Positions 1 through 7,866 of a stretch of 64,000 nucleotides of DNA are shown in pieces (position 1 is the first letter of the stretch; each line of letters opens with the position of its first letter). The notes under the pieces are model-generated. The model searched no databases. It had not been told where the DNA came from and saw only the letters and a list, made by a program, of their open reading frames with translations. Position numbers and translations under genes: made by a program. The DNA comes from Bin55 sp965205545. GTDB lineage: Bacteria; Pseudomonadota; Gammaproteobacteria; Pseudomonadales; Azotimanducaceae. The DNA lies in assembly GCA_965205545.1 (NCBI GenBank), contig OZ242170.1, forward strand, positions 186,001 through 250,000, written 5' to 3'.

Positions 1-81
1 CCAGAGGATCTTGAGACAGTTCTCAAATCCAGATTAGAGGATATGGCTGCATCGGACGACACGAATGTCGACTCGGAATAG
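1..81 (+). CDS. C-terminal end of an unidentified gene (partial)
   Basis: The first 26 codons are open in frame 1 and end at a TAG at 79-81. The tail is acidic (several Glu/Asp, ending DTNVDSE) and has no recognisable motif. It runs into the window from the left, so function cannot be judged. The following 170 bases carry no convincing gene. Confidence 0.55.
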   Translation, partial: PEDLETVLKSRLEDMAASDDTNVDSE

Positions 82-253
82 GAGAGTACATGCGCGAAGG
101 CCGCTTCAAGCGAACGACCACGTCGACATTTCAATTGAATGGGCGCGTGGTCTGATTCGGATTAGCTCCAAGTTTGATTATGAATTCGGAATTGGCTATT
201 GAAGCACAACTCATTCGCTTAATTGCAACGCTGTTTTGAGGAATAGAAAAAAC

Positions 254-949
254 ATGAAGAGAACTATGCAAGCATTTGAGAAAACTAAGAAAAACATCGG
301 AAGTGTGATGGGTGCACTTGCATTGATGGGCGTGTTTGCCGGCTTCGTTGTTGCAGCAAGCGACGACAGCCATCGGGGCGAAAATTTGCTCGTCCCTGAT
401 CCGTCGGATGAACCAGATGAACAGGCAAAAAACAAGGAATCGAATGTGGATCTGGAGGCACTTAGGACTCTAGGAGAAGTTTCTTCACTCTTGTTGGAAA
501 TTCCTGAGAACTTGTTGACGCTTCGGTCTGGTGAAGACTTATTGCGCATCCGGGACGACGGGGAATCTACGACTTTGCAAGTAGATCGCAAGAGCTCTCT
601 GTTGAATCCGGACCCTGAACTTGCAGGATTTGATCGGGCGAAAAAGCTAAAACTCACGAACCTAAGTGAGGAGATCAATGAGTTAGTTATGACAAAATCC
701 AAGCTAACGGACGTAGTGCTTGAGATTCCACCAAGACTGGACACAAAACGGATTTTTGAAGCAATGGACTCCGATAACGATGGGTCACTCTCTCAACAGG
801 AATTCGCAACTGGAACGAGACACCCCCCCAACGCAGCGACGCATTTTGACAGAATGGACTCCGATGGCGACGGTGCTCTTTCGAACGATGAATTTGTTGA
901 TGGACTGGAGTCGGAAACTACGACAACAGCAGAAAAGGAAAGTCTGTAG
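254..949 (+). CDS. Secreted or membrane-anchored EF-hand protein
   Basis: About 231 residues if started at the ATG at 254; an in-frame TTG at 236 would add six residues. A hydrophobic segment around residues 15-35 looks like a signal peptide or N-terminal anchor. The C-terminal third carries two EF-hand calcium loops of the form DxDxDGxLxxxE (MDSDNDGSLSQQEF at about 171-184 and MDSDGDGALSNDEF at about 201-214), close enough to form a pair. The acidic middle has no recognised domain. Calcium binding in the periplasm or at the surface is inferred from the loops. The next gene begins 39 bp downstream on the same strand and is also exported, so the two may be co-transcribed. Confidence 0.8.
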   Translation: MKRTMQAFEKTKKNIGSVMGALALMGVFAGFVVAASDDSHRGENLLVPDPSDEPDEQAKNKESNVDLEALRTLGEVSSLLLEIPENLLTLRSGEDLLRIRDDGESTTLQVDRKSSLLNPDPELAGFDRAKKLKLTNLSEEINELVMTKSKLTDVVLEIPPRLDTKRIFEAMDSDNDGSLSQQEFATGTRHPPNAATHFDRMDSDGDGALSNDEFVDGLESETTTTAEKESL

Positions 950-988
950 CGTCAAATGCTAACGTTAAGGATGAGAGGTACGAGATCT

Positions 989-2050
989 ATGAAGGTACAG
1001 AATTACATTGCACTTGCGTTGTTGGCTCTCGCATCTGGTGACACAATCGCACGCGTTAGCAATGAATCAGTCGAAAGTGTTGAAGATACTGGTGTCAAGG
1101 ACAGTGTCGTCTACGTTACAACCGACTATTTTGAAAAGAAAGTCTTGGAGTCGGATGTTCCGGTGTTAGTTGTCTTCACCGCTCCTTGGTGTGGCCCATG
1201 CAGGATTCTCGATCCTGTCATTGAATCCCTTATGCCAGAGATGTCAGGACACGCAAGAGTTTTCAAGGTAGACACAGACGAAACTCCCGAAATTTCTACC
1301 AAGTACCAGGTCACTCGACTTCCAACAATCATCTTTTTCAACGATGGTCTTGAATCGCACAGAAGTTCGAGTATTTATCCACGAGACGCTTACGTTAGCT
1401 ATCTTGAAGGTCTGTGCGAAGACACTTCGATAAAGGATACGACTCTAAAGCTGCTCGACGAGGACTGGTTTCGTCGCCATTATCTATTGACTGAGGAAAT
1501 TGAGGTCATCCAAGAGACTTTAGAACGATATCCCGATCTTCTTACAAAGGAGTTCGAAAACGGACAAACTCCACTTTCTGTTGTTCTCAACTACCCGAGC
1601 AATACACAAGACGAAATTCTGGAATTGATACTGGCACTGGAGCCCAAAATTGGAACAAATGACCTGCTTGGGCTAGGTCGTTGCGAAGAATTCAAGGAGA
1701 AAATTGCGCAAGATCCAGAAGCTGCGAACCGACCCGACGCCGACGGAAATTCCCCCTTGCTCACTGCAATACTTGGATCGACGATTGTGGGAAATGGAGA
1801 GTGCTTGAAGACTTTGCTTGAGTCAGATACAAAGAAGTCGATCCCCACCACCATTTGTAACTCTCTTGGTAAACGAGTCGAATTTCAACCAAACCGCAAA
1901 TTTGTGGACGAGCTATTGAGTCTCCTGACGAAAGAATGGGGTCCAAACTGGCACAACGAAGAGATTGGGATAAAGTCGCGATTGCTGCTTCGTGAAATAA
2001 TGGTAGCCAGGATTCTAAGAAGCGAGGACTTGATCGCAAATCAAAATTAG
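989..2050 (+). CDS. Exported thioredoxin-fold protein with ankyrin-like C-terminal half
   Basis: I start at the ATG at 989 (353 residues) because a signal-peptide-like segment (MKVQNYIALALLALASG) follows directly; the longest frame starts at 956. Residues about 38-135 form a thioredoxin domain with the redox motif WCGPC at about 67-71 and the cis-proline stretch TRLPTIIFF. The remaining 200 residues contain helical repeats such as NGQTPLSVVLN and DADGNSPLLTAILG, which resemble degenerate ankyrin repeats. An oxidoreductase or disulfide role in the envelope is likely; the repeats may select a partner protein. The thioredoxin call is firm, the ankyrin call moderate. Confidence 0.8.
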   Translation: MKVQNYIALALLALASGDTIARVSNESVESVEDTGVKDSVVYVTTDYFEKKVLESDVPVLVVFTAPWCGPCRILDPVIESLMPEMSGHARVFKVDTDETPEISTKYQVTRLPTIIFFNDGLESHRSSSIYPRDAYVSYLEGLCEDTSIKDTTLKLLDEDWFRRHYLLTEEIEVIQETLERYPDLLTKEFENGQTPLSVVLNYPSNTQDEILELILALEPKIGTNDLLGLGRCEEFKEKIAQDPEAANRPDADGNSPLLTAILGSTIVGNGECLKTLLESDTKKSIPTTICNSLGKRVEFQPNRKFVDELLSLLTKEWGPNWHNEEIGIKSRLLLREIMVARILRSEDLIANQN

Positions 2051-2064
2051 GAGGTGAACTCCTA
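2048..2064 (+). terminator. Short hairpin at the thioredoxin-gene stop
   Basis: A perfect 6-bp stem (TAGGAG / CTCCTA) with a 5-base loop begins on the stop codon itself. There is no T-run behind it, so it is a weak candidate for a transcript end. Confidence 0.25.
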
Positions 2065-2432
2065 GCGACCGTACTTGGCAACAGTAGTCAGCCCTACGAA
2101 ATCGGTTTTTCTTTCGATTCATCTGGTACCAGTTGTTGCTCTCTAGTGGGCGGTGTTCAAGTTCAATGGGCGCAATGTTTAGCTCCTAAAACGTGCGATT
2201 CTCCATCTGGTTAACCTGCTGAAAAGCTTCGCTTCACTGTCTTACGAATGTCTTGAGCGCAAAATCCGCTTCGTTTCGTCAGATCAAACGAATCCAAAAG
2301 GAAAGTTTGTCTATCGTTTCTACTCGAGAGATGCGAACCCACATACTCCTCGGATCGATGATCGACAATGTCCCTGATCGAAATTGTGCAGCACGTTCTA
2401 GTTTAGAAGTAGGGCTCTCCATCGTATTTAAA
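2065..2432. other. Intergenic stretch with no supported gene
   Basis: A 69-codon open frame crosses the right side of this stretch, but it has no recognisable domain and no good ribosome-binding site. I see no RNA gene or repeat here apart from the leader copy that begins at 2433. Confidence 0.5.
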
Positions 2433-2489
2433 ATCGTTCGCGCTGTAGCTTTTCTTGAGTAGGAGCGAAGAAATGGCCGAAGCGACCAC
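2433..2489 (+). repeat. Leader copy A (direct repeat with 3252-3309)
   Basis: About 40 bases before the ATG at 2473 match, at roughly three bases in four and with one gap, the 39 bases before the acyl-CoA dehydrogenase ATG at 3291. Both share ATCGTT-GCGCT-TA, then GAGT-GGAGCGA, then an ATG. The first codons also match (MAEAT versus MTEAT). The two copies flank the HigBA module. Confidence 0.6.
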
Positions 2490-2565
2490 ATCTCAGAGCC
2501 TTCTTCAATGGCTCCTTGACTATACCGAACAGAAAAGTAAATCTCGGGTTGCTGAGGTAGTCTAG
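2473..2565 (+). pseudogene. Short ORF after leader copy A, possible gene remnant
   Basis: ATG at 2473 preceded by AGGAGCGAAGAA, a good ribosome-binding site. It encodes only 30 residues, beginning MAEATTSQSLLQWLLDYT. The start resembles that of the acyl-CoA dehydrogenase at 3291, but similarity stops after about six residues. It ends overlapping the higA stop on the other strand. It may be the truncated remnant of a duplicated 5' end or a small leader peptide. Confidence 0.35.
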
Positions 2566-2843
2566 AGATTCTTCCGTCGGGCTTGAGCTAGTTCAAAGCT
2601 CACTTGCATACGCATCCAGTGTTCTGCGGTACCCCAGCCAATGCCTTCCAACGCCAACGCCATACTCAGCGACATTCCTGATTTGCCGTTTAGTAGACGA
2701 GAAAGAGTACCCCGCTCGCAACCAAGATGTTCTGCAGTCTTTGTGACACTCCAACCTACATCGTCCATGCTCTCACGGACCAATTCTCCAAGGTGAGGTG
2801 GATTGTGCATGCGAGTTTCCTCGTTGCGTATTACTTGCTTCAT
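2562..2843 (-). CDS. higA: HigA-family antitoxin (XRE-type HTH)
   Basis: 93 residues; an internal ATG before HNPPHLGELVRES is an alternative start. The sequence has the typical HigA arrangement: PPHLGELVRESM, then a helix-turn-helix (VTKTAEHLGCERGTLSRLLNGKSGMSLSMALALE) and the C-terminal AEHWMRMQVSFELAQAR. The family neutralises a HigB RNase toxin and represses its own promoter. The toxin gene lies 17 bp upstream on the same strand, the usual higB-higA order. Confidence 0.9.
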   Translation of the reverse strand: MKQVIRNEETRMHNPPHLGELVRESMDDVGWSVTKTAEHLGCERGTLSRLLNGKSGMSLSMALALEGIGWGTAEHWMRMQVSFELAQARRKNL

Positions 2844-2860
2844 GGAATTAGTTCCTCGAC

Positions 2861-3109
2861 TCAGTGGTAATCAATTAGGTCTACATCAATAACTTCGCCG
2901 TCGACGAATTGAAATACTACTCGCCAATTTCCCGAAACTCGCACACACCATTGGCCAGCTCTCTCGCCTTGGAGGGGATGTAATCTAGAGCCCGGAGCGT
3001 CAGCGCTATTTGGGTTGGTTGCATCTTGCAGTTTGGCCAATATTATTCGAAGACGTTGAATCTGGCTCGGAGGCAGAAATCTTGCATCGTTGCATCGATT
3101 TTCGAGCAA
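2861..3109 (-). CDS. higB: HigB/RelE-type toxin, N-terminus uncertain
   Basis: 82 residues from a TTG at 3109. The C-terminal 60 residues match HigB toxins (RLRIILAKLQDATNPNSA, SRLHPLQGERAGQWCVRVSGNWRVVFQF, ending DVDLIDYH). These toxins are ribosome-associated mRNA endonucleases. Family members are usually about 92 residues and begin with a short stretch that I cannot find in frame; an in-frame stop lies at 3116-3118. The start may be non-canonical, or the first residues may have been lost, leaving a weakened toxin. It forms an operon with higA. Confidence 0.8.
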   Translation of the reverse strand: MLENRCNDARFLPPSQIQRLRIILAKLQDATNPNSADAPGSRLHPLQGERAGQWCVRVSGNWRVVFQFVDGEVIDVDLIDYH

Positions 3110-3251
3110 ATCAGGTTAATGCGATTTCCATTTGCAGCAAGCGCCCACTAGTGAGCGGAGCCAACAGATTGAACTACTCATTTCAGATTCGATCATCTCC
3201 TTTTGTTCGGAGTCGAGCCTAGCGCGGTCTGTGTGTTCATCTGTGAATACA

Positions 3252-3309
3252 ATCGTTTGCGCTATACCTTTATCGAGTTGGAGCGAGCACATGACCGAAG
3301 CAACAGCAC
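3252..3309 (+). repeat. Leader copy B, upstream of acyl-CoA dehydrogenase
   Basis: Second copy of the leader described at 2433. It supplies the ribosome-binding site (TTGGAGCGAG) and start codon of the acyl-CoA dehydrogenase. Copies A and B are about 820 bp apart and in the same orientation. Confidence 0.6.
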
Positions 3310-4565
3310 CAGACCTTGAAGCCGATCTGAACAATCTGACAATGAGCTCAGAAGCGGAACCGCTGCTTGCTGCGGTCACACAGTTCATTTCCGCCGAGAT
3401 TCAACCTAGAACACCAGAATTCGAGCAAGCAGCTGCGGAACACGGTGACCGGTGGAGTCTGTCTCCGCGTCAAGAAAGCATATTGAGTGACCTAAAAGGC
3501 AAGGCAAAGTCAAATGGGCTATGGAACTTCTTCCTTCCCGATGCAGAAACCGGTGAAGGACTGAAGAATCTTGACTACGCCTATATTGCAACTGAATTGG
3601 GAAAAAGCCCGATCGCGTCAGAGTGCCTAAATTGCAGCGCACCTGACACAGGCAACATGGAGGTGCTGGAACGCTATGGTTCTCCCGAGCAAAAGGAACG
3701 GTGGCTCAAGCCGTTGTTGAATGGAGAGATTCGATCCGCGTACGGCATGACCGAACCCAATCTCGCTTCTTCGGACGCAAAGCAAATCGGTACCAGAGCT
3801 GTCCTCGAAGGCGACGAATGGGTCATCAATGGAGAGAAGTTCTACATTTCAGGTGCGGGAGACAAGCGATGCAAGATCATGATCTGCATGGTCAAGACAA
3901 GTCCGGATGCTGCGCCTCACCAGCAGCAGTCTCAAATACTTGTCCCACTCGACACTCCCGGAGTGAACATTGTCGAACCAATGACGGTTTTTGGGCATGA
4001 CGATGCACCGCATGGGCACATGCACATTTTGCTAGAGGATGTGAGAGTACCCAAGGAGAACATCATCCTTGGAGAAGGGCGTGGATTCGAAATCTCACAG
4101 GGCAGGCTGGGACCAGGGCGCATACACCATTGCATGCGATCCATCGGTCAAGCTGAGAGAGCTTTGGATCTCATGGTTCGCAGAGGCATGTCGCGCGAGG
4201 CGTTTGGTCGTCCACTGGTCAACCTAGGCAAGAACCTCGAGTTGGTTTCTCGAGCCAGAATCGAGATCGAAATGATGAGACTGCTCGTGCTCAAAGCCGC
4301 TAAAGCCATGGATGTGCTTGGCAACCGCGAAGCCCGAGTTTGGGTGCACATGATCAAGGCGGTCATTCCCGAACGTGTTTGTCAGATCATCGACCAAGCC
4401 ATTCAGTTGCATGGCGCGACAGGCGTTTCTCAATGGACACCTCTGGCTCGAATGTACACCGGCCAACGGACGCTGCGAATAGCGGACGGACCCGATGAAG
4501 TGCACCACTTGGTCGTTGGACGTGCCGAACTGCGCAAGTACGATGCGGAATACGGCCGTTCATAG
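3291..4565 (+). CDS. Acyl-CoA dehydrogenase family protein
   Basis: 424 residues from the ATG at 3291 with a GGAG site; an upstream in-frame extension to 3132 is ignored because it overlaps the leader repeat. The flavin-binding middle domain is clear (AYGMTEPNLASSDAKQIGT, then GEKFYISGAGD). The C-terminal helical domain contains IQLHGATGVSQWTPLARMYTGQRTLRIADGPDEVHH, the ending typical of the ACAD10/11-like branch. It should be an FAD enzyme oxidising an acyl-CoA at the alpha-beta position; the substrate is unknown. The hydrolase gene follows after 37 bp. Confidence 0.88.
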   Translation: MTEATAPDLEADLNNLTMSSEAEPLLAAVTQFISAEIQPRTPEFEQAAAEHGDRWSLSPRQESILSDLKGKAKSNGLWNFFLPDAETGEGLKNLDYAYIATELGKSPIASECLNCSAPDTGNMEVLERYGSPEQKERWLKPLLNGEIRSAYGMTEPNLASSDAKQIGTRAVLEGDEWVINGEKFYISGAGDKRCKIMICMVKTSPDAAPHQQQSQILVPLDTPGVNIVEPMTVFGHDDAPHGHMHILLEDVRVPKENIILGEGRGFEISQGRLGPGRIHHCMRSIGQAERALDLMVRRGMSREAFGRPLVNLGKNLELVSRARIEIEMMRLLVLKAAKAMDVLGNREARVWVHMIKAVIPERVCQIIDQAIQLHGATGVSQWTPLARMYTGQRTLRIADGPDEVHHLVVGRAELRKYDAEYGRS

Positions 4566-4602
4566 GCTAGGTTGATCTGTCCACTACCAAGGAGTCTTTG
4601 TT

Positions 4603-5790
4603 GTGAGTTCCAAAATGTCGTTTGACGCTGTGCACTCGTCGCTTAACAAATGGATCCAAGATGACATCATTGCCATGGCATCCTGCGTGGTTTTGGAGGG
4701 TCAGGAGGTCGTTGATCAGTATTGCTGTGGCCATCAGGATCGCGAGGAGAACATTCCGTTGGAAAGAGATTCCATTTTTCGACTGTTTTCCAATACCAAA
4801 CCCATCACTGCGATAGCGGCAATGACGCTTTGGGAGCAGGGCAAGTTCGATCTTGACGACGAAATTGCCCTGCATTTGCCCGAATTGGCAGACCTACGTG
4901 TGCTTCGTGCTGGAGCCACAAATCCAGAGGATACGGAAGAGTTGGAACGAGCGCCCACCATTCGCCAACTTATGTGCCACACAGCTGGATTCTCCTACGG
5001 ACTCTTTCTCGAATCGCCGGTTGACGCTCTATATACCGAAAAGGGGATTCTGCACCCAGCACGGGATCTTGGAACTCTAGTCGAAACTCTGCGGGAAATT
5101 CCATTGGCCTACCAACCTGGCACTAGGTTTCAATACAGTGTGGCCTCGGACGTGCTTGCGCGTTTGATTGAGGTATGGTCAGGAGTCTCATTTGGGGAGT
5201 ACTTGGCGTCGACAATATTCGAACCGCTTGGGATGGTCGATACGGCATTCCATGTAGAACAGTCAAAGGTTGACCGCTTTTGCTCGCTGTATGCAGCAGG
5301 CGATCCCGAAGACCCTCTAAAGCCAGGACTTACCAAGTCTCCCGATTTGTTTGGCGATTACACGCGGCCCCGCGCTCTAGAGTCGGGCGGCGGTGGGCTT
5401 GTTGGTACGATCACAGACTACACGAAATTTGTACAAATGCTTATGGGACGAGGGGTCCTTGACGGTCAACGAATCGTAAAGGAAAGCACCTTGGAATTGA
5501 TGAGAACGAATCAGCTTCCGGATGGTGTTGAACTGCAGCTGCCCAATTGGGTTATGCCCAACACAGTATTTGGACTTGGTTTTGCGCTGAAGCAACAGCC
5601 TGCGTTAGGAGAGCCCGAAGCGGCCATAGATGAGTATCACTGGGGAGGGTTGGCCGGAACGCACTCCTGGATGTCTCCTCGCTCCAACATTGCTGGCCTG
5701 GTGTTTACCCAGCGGATGCCGGGATTCTGGCATCCCTACAGCCATGAATTCAAACGACTTGTCTATGAAGCAATGACGGGAAAAGCTTAG
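4603..5790 (+). CDS. Serine hydrolase of the beta-lactamase/EstB family
   Basis: 395 residues from a GTG at 4603 (an ATG at 4615 is possible). Catalytic motifs are visible: SxxK as SNTK (Ser63, Lys66), the Tyr motif YSV at 178-180, and a C-terminal HWGGLAGT in the position of the KTG box. No signal peptide is evident, so it is probably a cytosolic esterase or amide hydrolase rather than a penicillin-binding protein. It follows the acyl-CoA dehydrogenase closely and may share its transcript. Confidence 0.82.
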   Translation: MSSKMSFDAVHSSLNKWIQDDIIAMASCVVLEGQEVVDQYCCGHQDREENIPLERDSIFRLFSNTKPITAIAAMTLWEQGKFDLDDEIALHLPELADLRVLRAGATNPEDTEELERAPTIRQLMCHTAGFSYGLFLESPVDALYTEKGILHPARDLGTLVETLREIPLAYQPGTRFQYSVASDVLARLIEVWSGVSFGEYLASTIFEPLGMVDTAFHVEQSKVDRFCSLYAAGDPEDPLKPGLTKSPDLFGDYTRPRALESGGGGLVGTITDYTKFVQMLMGRGVLDGQRIVKESTLELMRTNQLPDGVELQLPNWVMPNTVFGLGFALKQQPALGEPEAAIDEYHWGGLAGTHSWMSPRSNIAGLVFTQRMPGFWHPYSHEFKRLVYEAMTGKA

Positions 5791-5815
5791 TGCTCTATTG
5801 ACTGGGTAGAGTACT
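5789..5815 (+). terminator. Hairpin after the serine hydrolase
   Basis: AGTGCTCTA pairs with TAGAGTACT (8 of 9) around a 9-base loop, overlapping the stop codon. A second small hairpin (TTTAC-GTTG-GTAAA, 5823-5836) follows. A T-rich stretch occurs only about 40 bases later, so termination is plausible but not clear. Confidence 0.35.
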
Positions 5816-5917
5816 AGAAGCATTTACGTTGGTAAACACTTGAAATAGCAATAAAATTTTTCTAGCATTTGCGTGTAGAAACACGTTCGCTGCACTACGT
5901 GATCGGAGAATAGCTAA

Positions 5918-6538
5918 ATGAACAAACTGATGCAAAGAGTTCAATGCGCCTGTGCCATGGGTGCGTTGTTTGCGTCCCTATCAATCCTCGCGGGAATTGA
6001 GGGAACCTATGTTTTGGAAACGAGCGAAAGCGAGTCAAACGTAGGCAATCCAACTTTGACGATCAGTGTCAACGATGAAGGAACGTACTCCGCTACTTTG
6101 ACAAGTAGTTCTGGCTCATACTCATACACAGACGACATTGTTGTTGACGAGAATAAGTTCAAAACCACTTTTCCCTATTGGAATCTTCGAGGTGAGCAAG
6201 AAATCACTTACTCCGGTCAAGTGGAAAATGGAAAGTTGCGCGGTACTGTTTCAAGCGACCATGGCGGAGTGTTTGAGTTTGTTGGAAGCCTTAAAGAGGA
6301 CTCTAACAACGGAAAGTACGACATGGCAAGTGTCGACAAGGCAATTGAGGAATGCTATGTGGAGATCACTGGTAAACCAATGGACAACATTGGGAGAATC
6401 ACTCGCGAATTGGATACGAAGCTGGAAGCATGTGTAAATGAGCGAGTCTCGTCGCCTGAACGCATAGAACTACAGTACGCTGGATCCAAGAGGGGACTCG
6501 TACCTCAGGTACGCGAAGAAGATATGGAAGAAAGCTAA
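5918..6538 (+). CDS. Small secreted protein of unknown function
   Basis: 206 residues with a signal peptide ending near residue 27 (MGALFASLSILA then GIEGTYVLE). Residues about 28-130 are rich in short beta strands with alternating Thr/Ser and Tyr (GTYVLE, TLTISVND, GTYSATLTSSSGSYSY, YSGQVENGKLRGTVSS, GVFEFVGSL), suggesting a small periplasmic beta-barrel or lipocalin-like fold. The last 70 residues are charged and helical with a single Cys pair. I do not recognise the family. It stands alone, with a 127-bp upstream gap that should contain its promoter. Confidence 0.65.
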   Translation: MNKLMQRVQCACAMGALFASLSILAGIEGTYVLETSESESNVGNPTLTISVNDEGTYSATLTSSSGSYSYTDDIVVDENKFKTTFPYWNLRGEQEITYSGQVENGKLRGTVSSDHGGVFEFVGSLKEDSNNGKYDMASVDKAIEECYVEITGKPMDNIGRITRELDTKLEACVNERVSSPERIELQYAGSKRGLVPQVREEDMEES

Positions 6539-6669
6539 CGGACGGATTGCGTTGTGCTCTGCTATATCTGGAAGTATTCGTTGGTGGAACGTTCTTCAAT
6601 TTCCACACTCGACACAAATTCTAGTATTGACGCCAACAATCCACTGATTCCGGACTTGAGCAAATAGGC

Positions 6670-7797
6670 CTAGCTCATTTGGGCGAAGCAGGCCTTCAGT
6701 TCCGAGACGAACACCTCAGGATTTTCGAACGCTGCAAAGTGTCCGCCTTTTTCCAGCACGTTGTAGTAGCGCAAGTCCTTATACACTGCCTCAACCCAGC
6801 GTCGAGACGGTTTGAAGATTTCCTTCGGAAAGATGCTGCAACCGGAGGGTACGTTGATGTCTTTGCGTGACCCTCGTCCGAAGCTCTCCCAGTAAATACG
6901 TGCGGAAGAAGCTCCTGAGCCCGTAAGCCAATAGAGCATGATATTGTCAATCAACTCGTCTCTCGTAATTGCGTTTTCGGGGTGTCCGTTGCAGTCTGTC
7001 CACTGGTAGAACTTCTCGAGAATCCAAGCAGCCTGCGCGGCAGGAGAGTCGACGAGACCATAGCCCAAGGTTTGCGGACGTGTGCTTTGCTGTTTCGAGT
7101 AGCCCGAATCCCAGTCTTGGTAGAACCTTGAGCCGCGAAGAGCTTCTTCTTCCTGGGGAGTAAGATCGTCAAGCGTCTCTCTCAGCGGTCCTACTGTTGG
7201 CATGTTGGTGTGCAATCCAAGGCAATGATCTGGATGGTTTGCGGCGATTGACGAACTCACGGCCGCTCCCCAGTCTCCTCCCTGAACCAAGAACTTGTCG
7301 TAACCTAAAGTGCCCATGAGTTCAACCCACGCATTGGCAATCTTGTCGACCCCCCAACCAGTTGCTGTAGGCTTGCTGGAAAACCCGAATCCCGGCAACG
7401 ATGGCACTATGACATGGAATGCCAAATCGTCGTCGCTTTGCCTCTTACACAACAGCGGAATCGCATGCAAGAATTCAACTACAGAACCGGGCCACCCGTG
7501 AGTAATGAGCAAAGGAAGGGATTCTTCGTGAGTCGATTTCTGAACGATGCAGTGTATGTCGACGTTGTCTATAGTGATCAGATAGTTGTCTAGGGCGTTG
7601 AGCCTATTCTCGGTCTCCCGCCAATCGTATGTGTGTTGCCAATACTCGCAGAAATCCTTAACGTAGCTCAAGGGGATTCCCTGAGTCCAATCGGCCACCA
7701 ATTCCCGGTCAGGCCAGCGTGTCCATTCCAATCGATCGTTGAGATCAATGAGCGTTTCCTCTGGAACGTCAATTACAAAAGGGCGGATGGCAGGCAT
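6670..7797 (-). CDS. Epoxide hydrolase (alpha/beta hydrolase with EHN domain)
   Basis: 375 residues. The N-terminal epoxide-hydrolase domain (about 1-105) leads to HGWPGS at 100-105, the oxyanion motif of microsomal-type epoxide hydrolases. The nucleophile is Asp175 in GGDWGAA and the catalytic His is 353 in KGGHFAAFENPE, near the end as expected. It converts an epoxide to a diol by water addition. It is the last gene of a minus-strand run headed by the TauD-type dioxygenase. Confidence 0.9.
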   Translation of the reverse strand: MPAIRPFVIDVPEETLIDLNDRLEWTRWPDRELVADWTQGIPLSYVKDFCEYWQHTYDWRETENRLNALDNYLITIDNVDIHCIVQKSTHEESLPLLITHGWPGSVVEFLHAIPLLCKRQSDDDLAFHVIVPSLPGFGFSSKPTATGWGVDKIANAWVELMGTLGYDKFLVQGGDWGAAVSSSIAANHPDHCLGLHTNMPTVGPLRETLDDLTPQEEEALRGSRFYQDWDSGYSKQQSTRPQTLGYGLVDSPAAQAAWILEKFYQWTDCNGHPENAITRDELIDNIMLYWLTGSGASSARIYWESFGRGSRKDINVPSGCSIFPKEIFKPSRRWVEAVYKDLRYYNVLEKGGHFAAFENPEVFVSELKACFAQMS

Positions 7798-7866
7798 ATC
7801 GACTCCTGTTGGCTATTGCTTCGGCAAATGGCGTAATGGCGTAGGGATTGAGATTTTAGTTGGCGC

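Noticed and set aside
116..152. Inverted repeat GACCACG / CGTGGTC after the first partial gene.
   Set aside because: Seven-base arms with a 23-base loop and no T-run are too weak to call a terminator.
2253..2462. 69-codon plus-strand frame upstream of leader copy A.
   Set aside because: Composition is not protein-like, no domain, and it overlaps the leader repeat.
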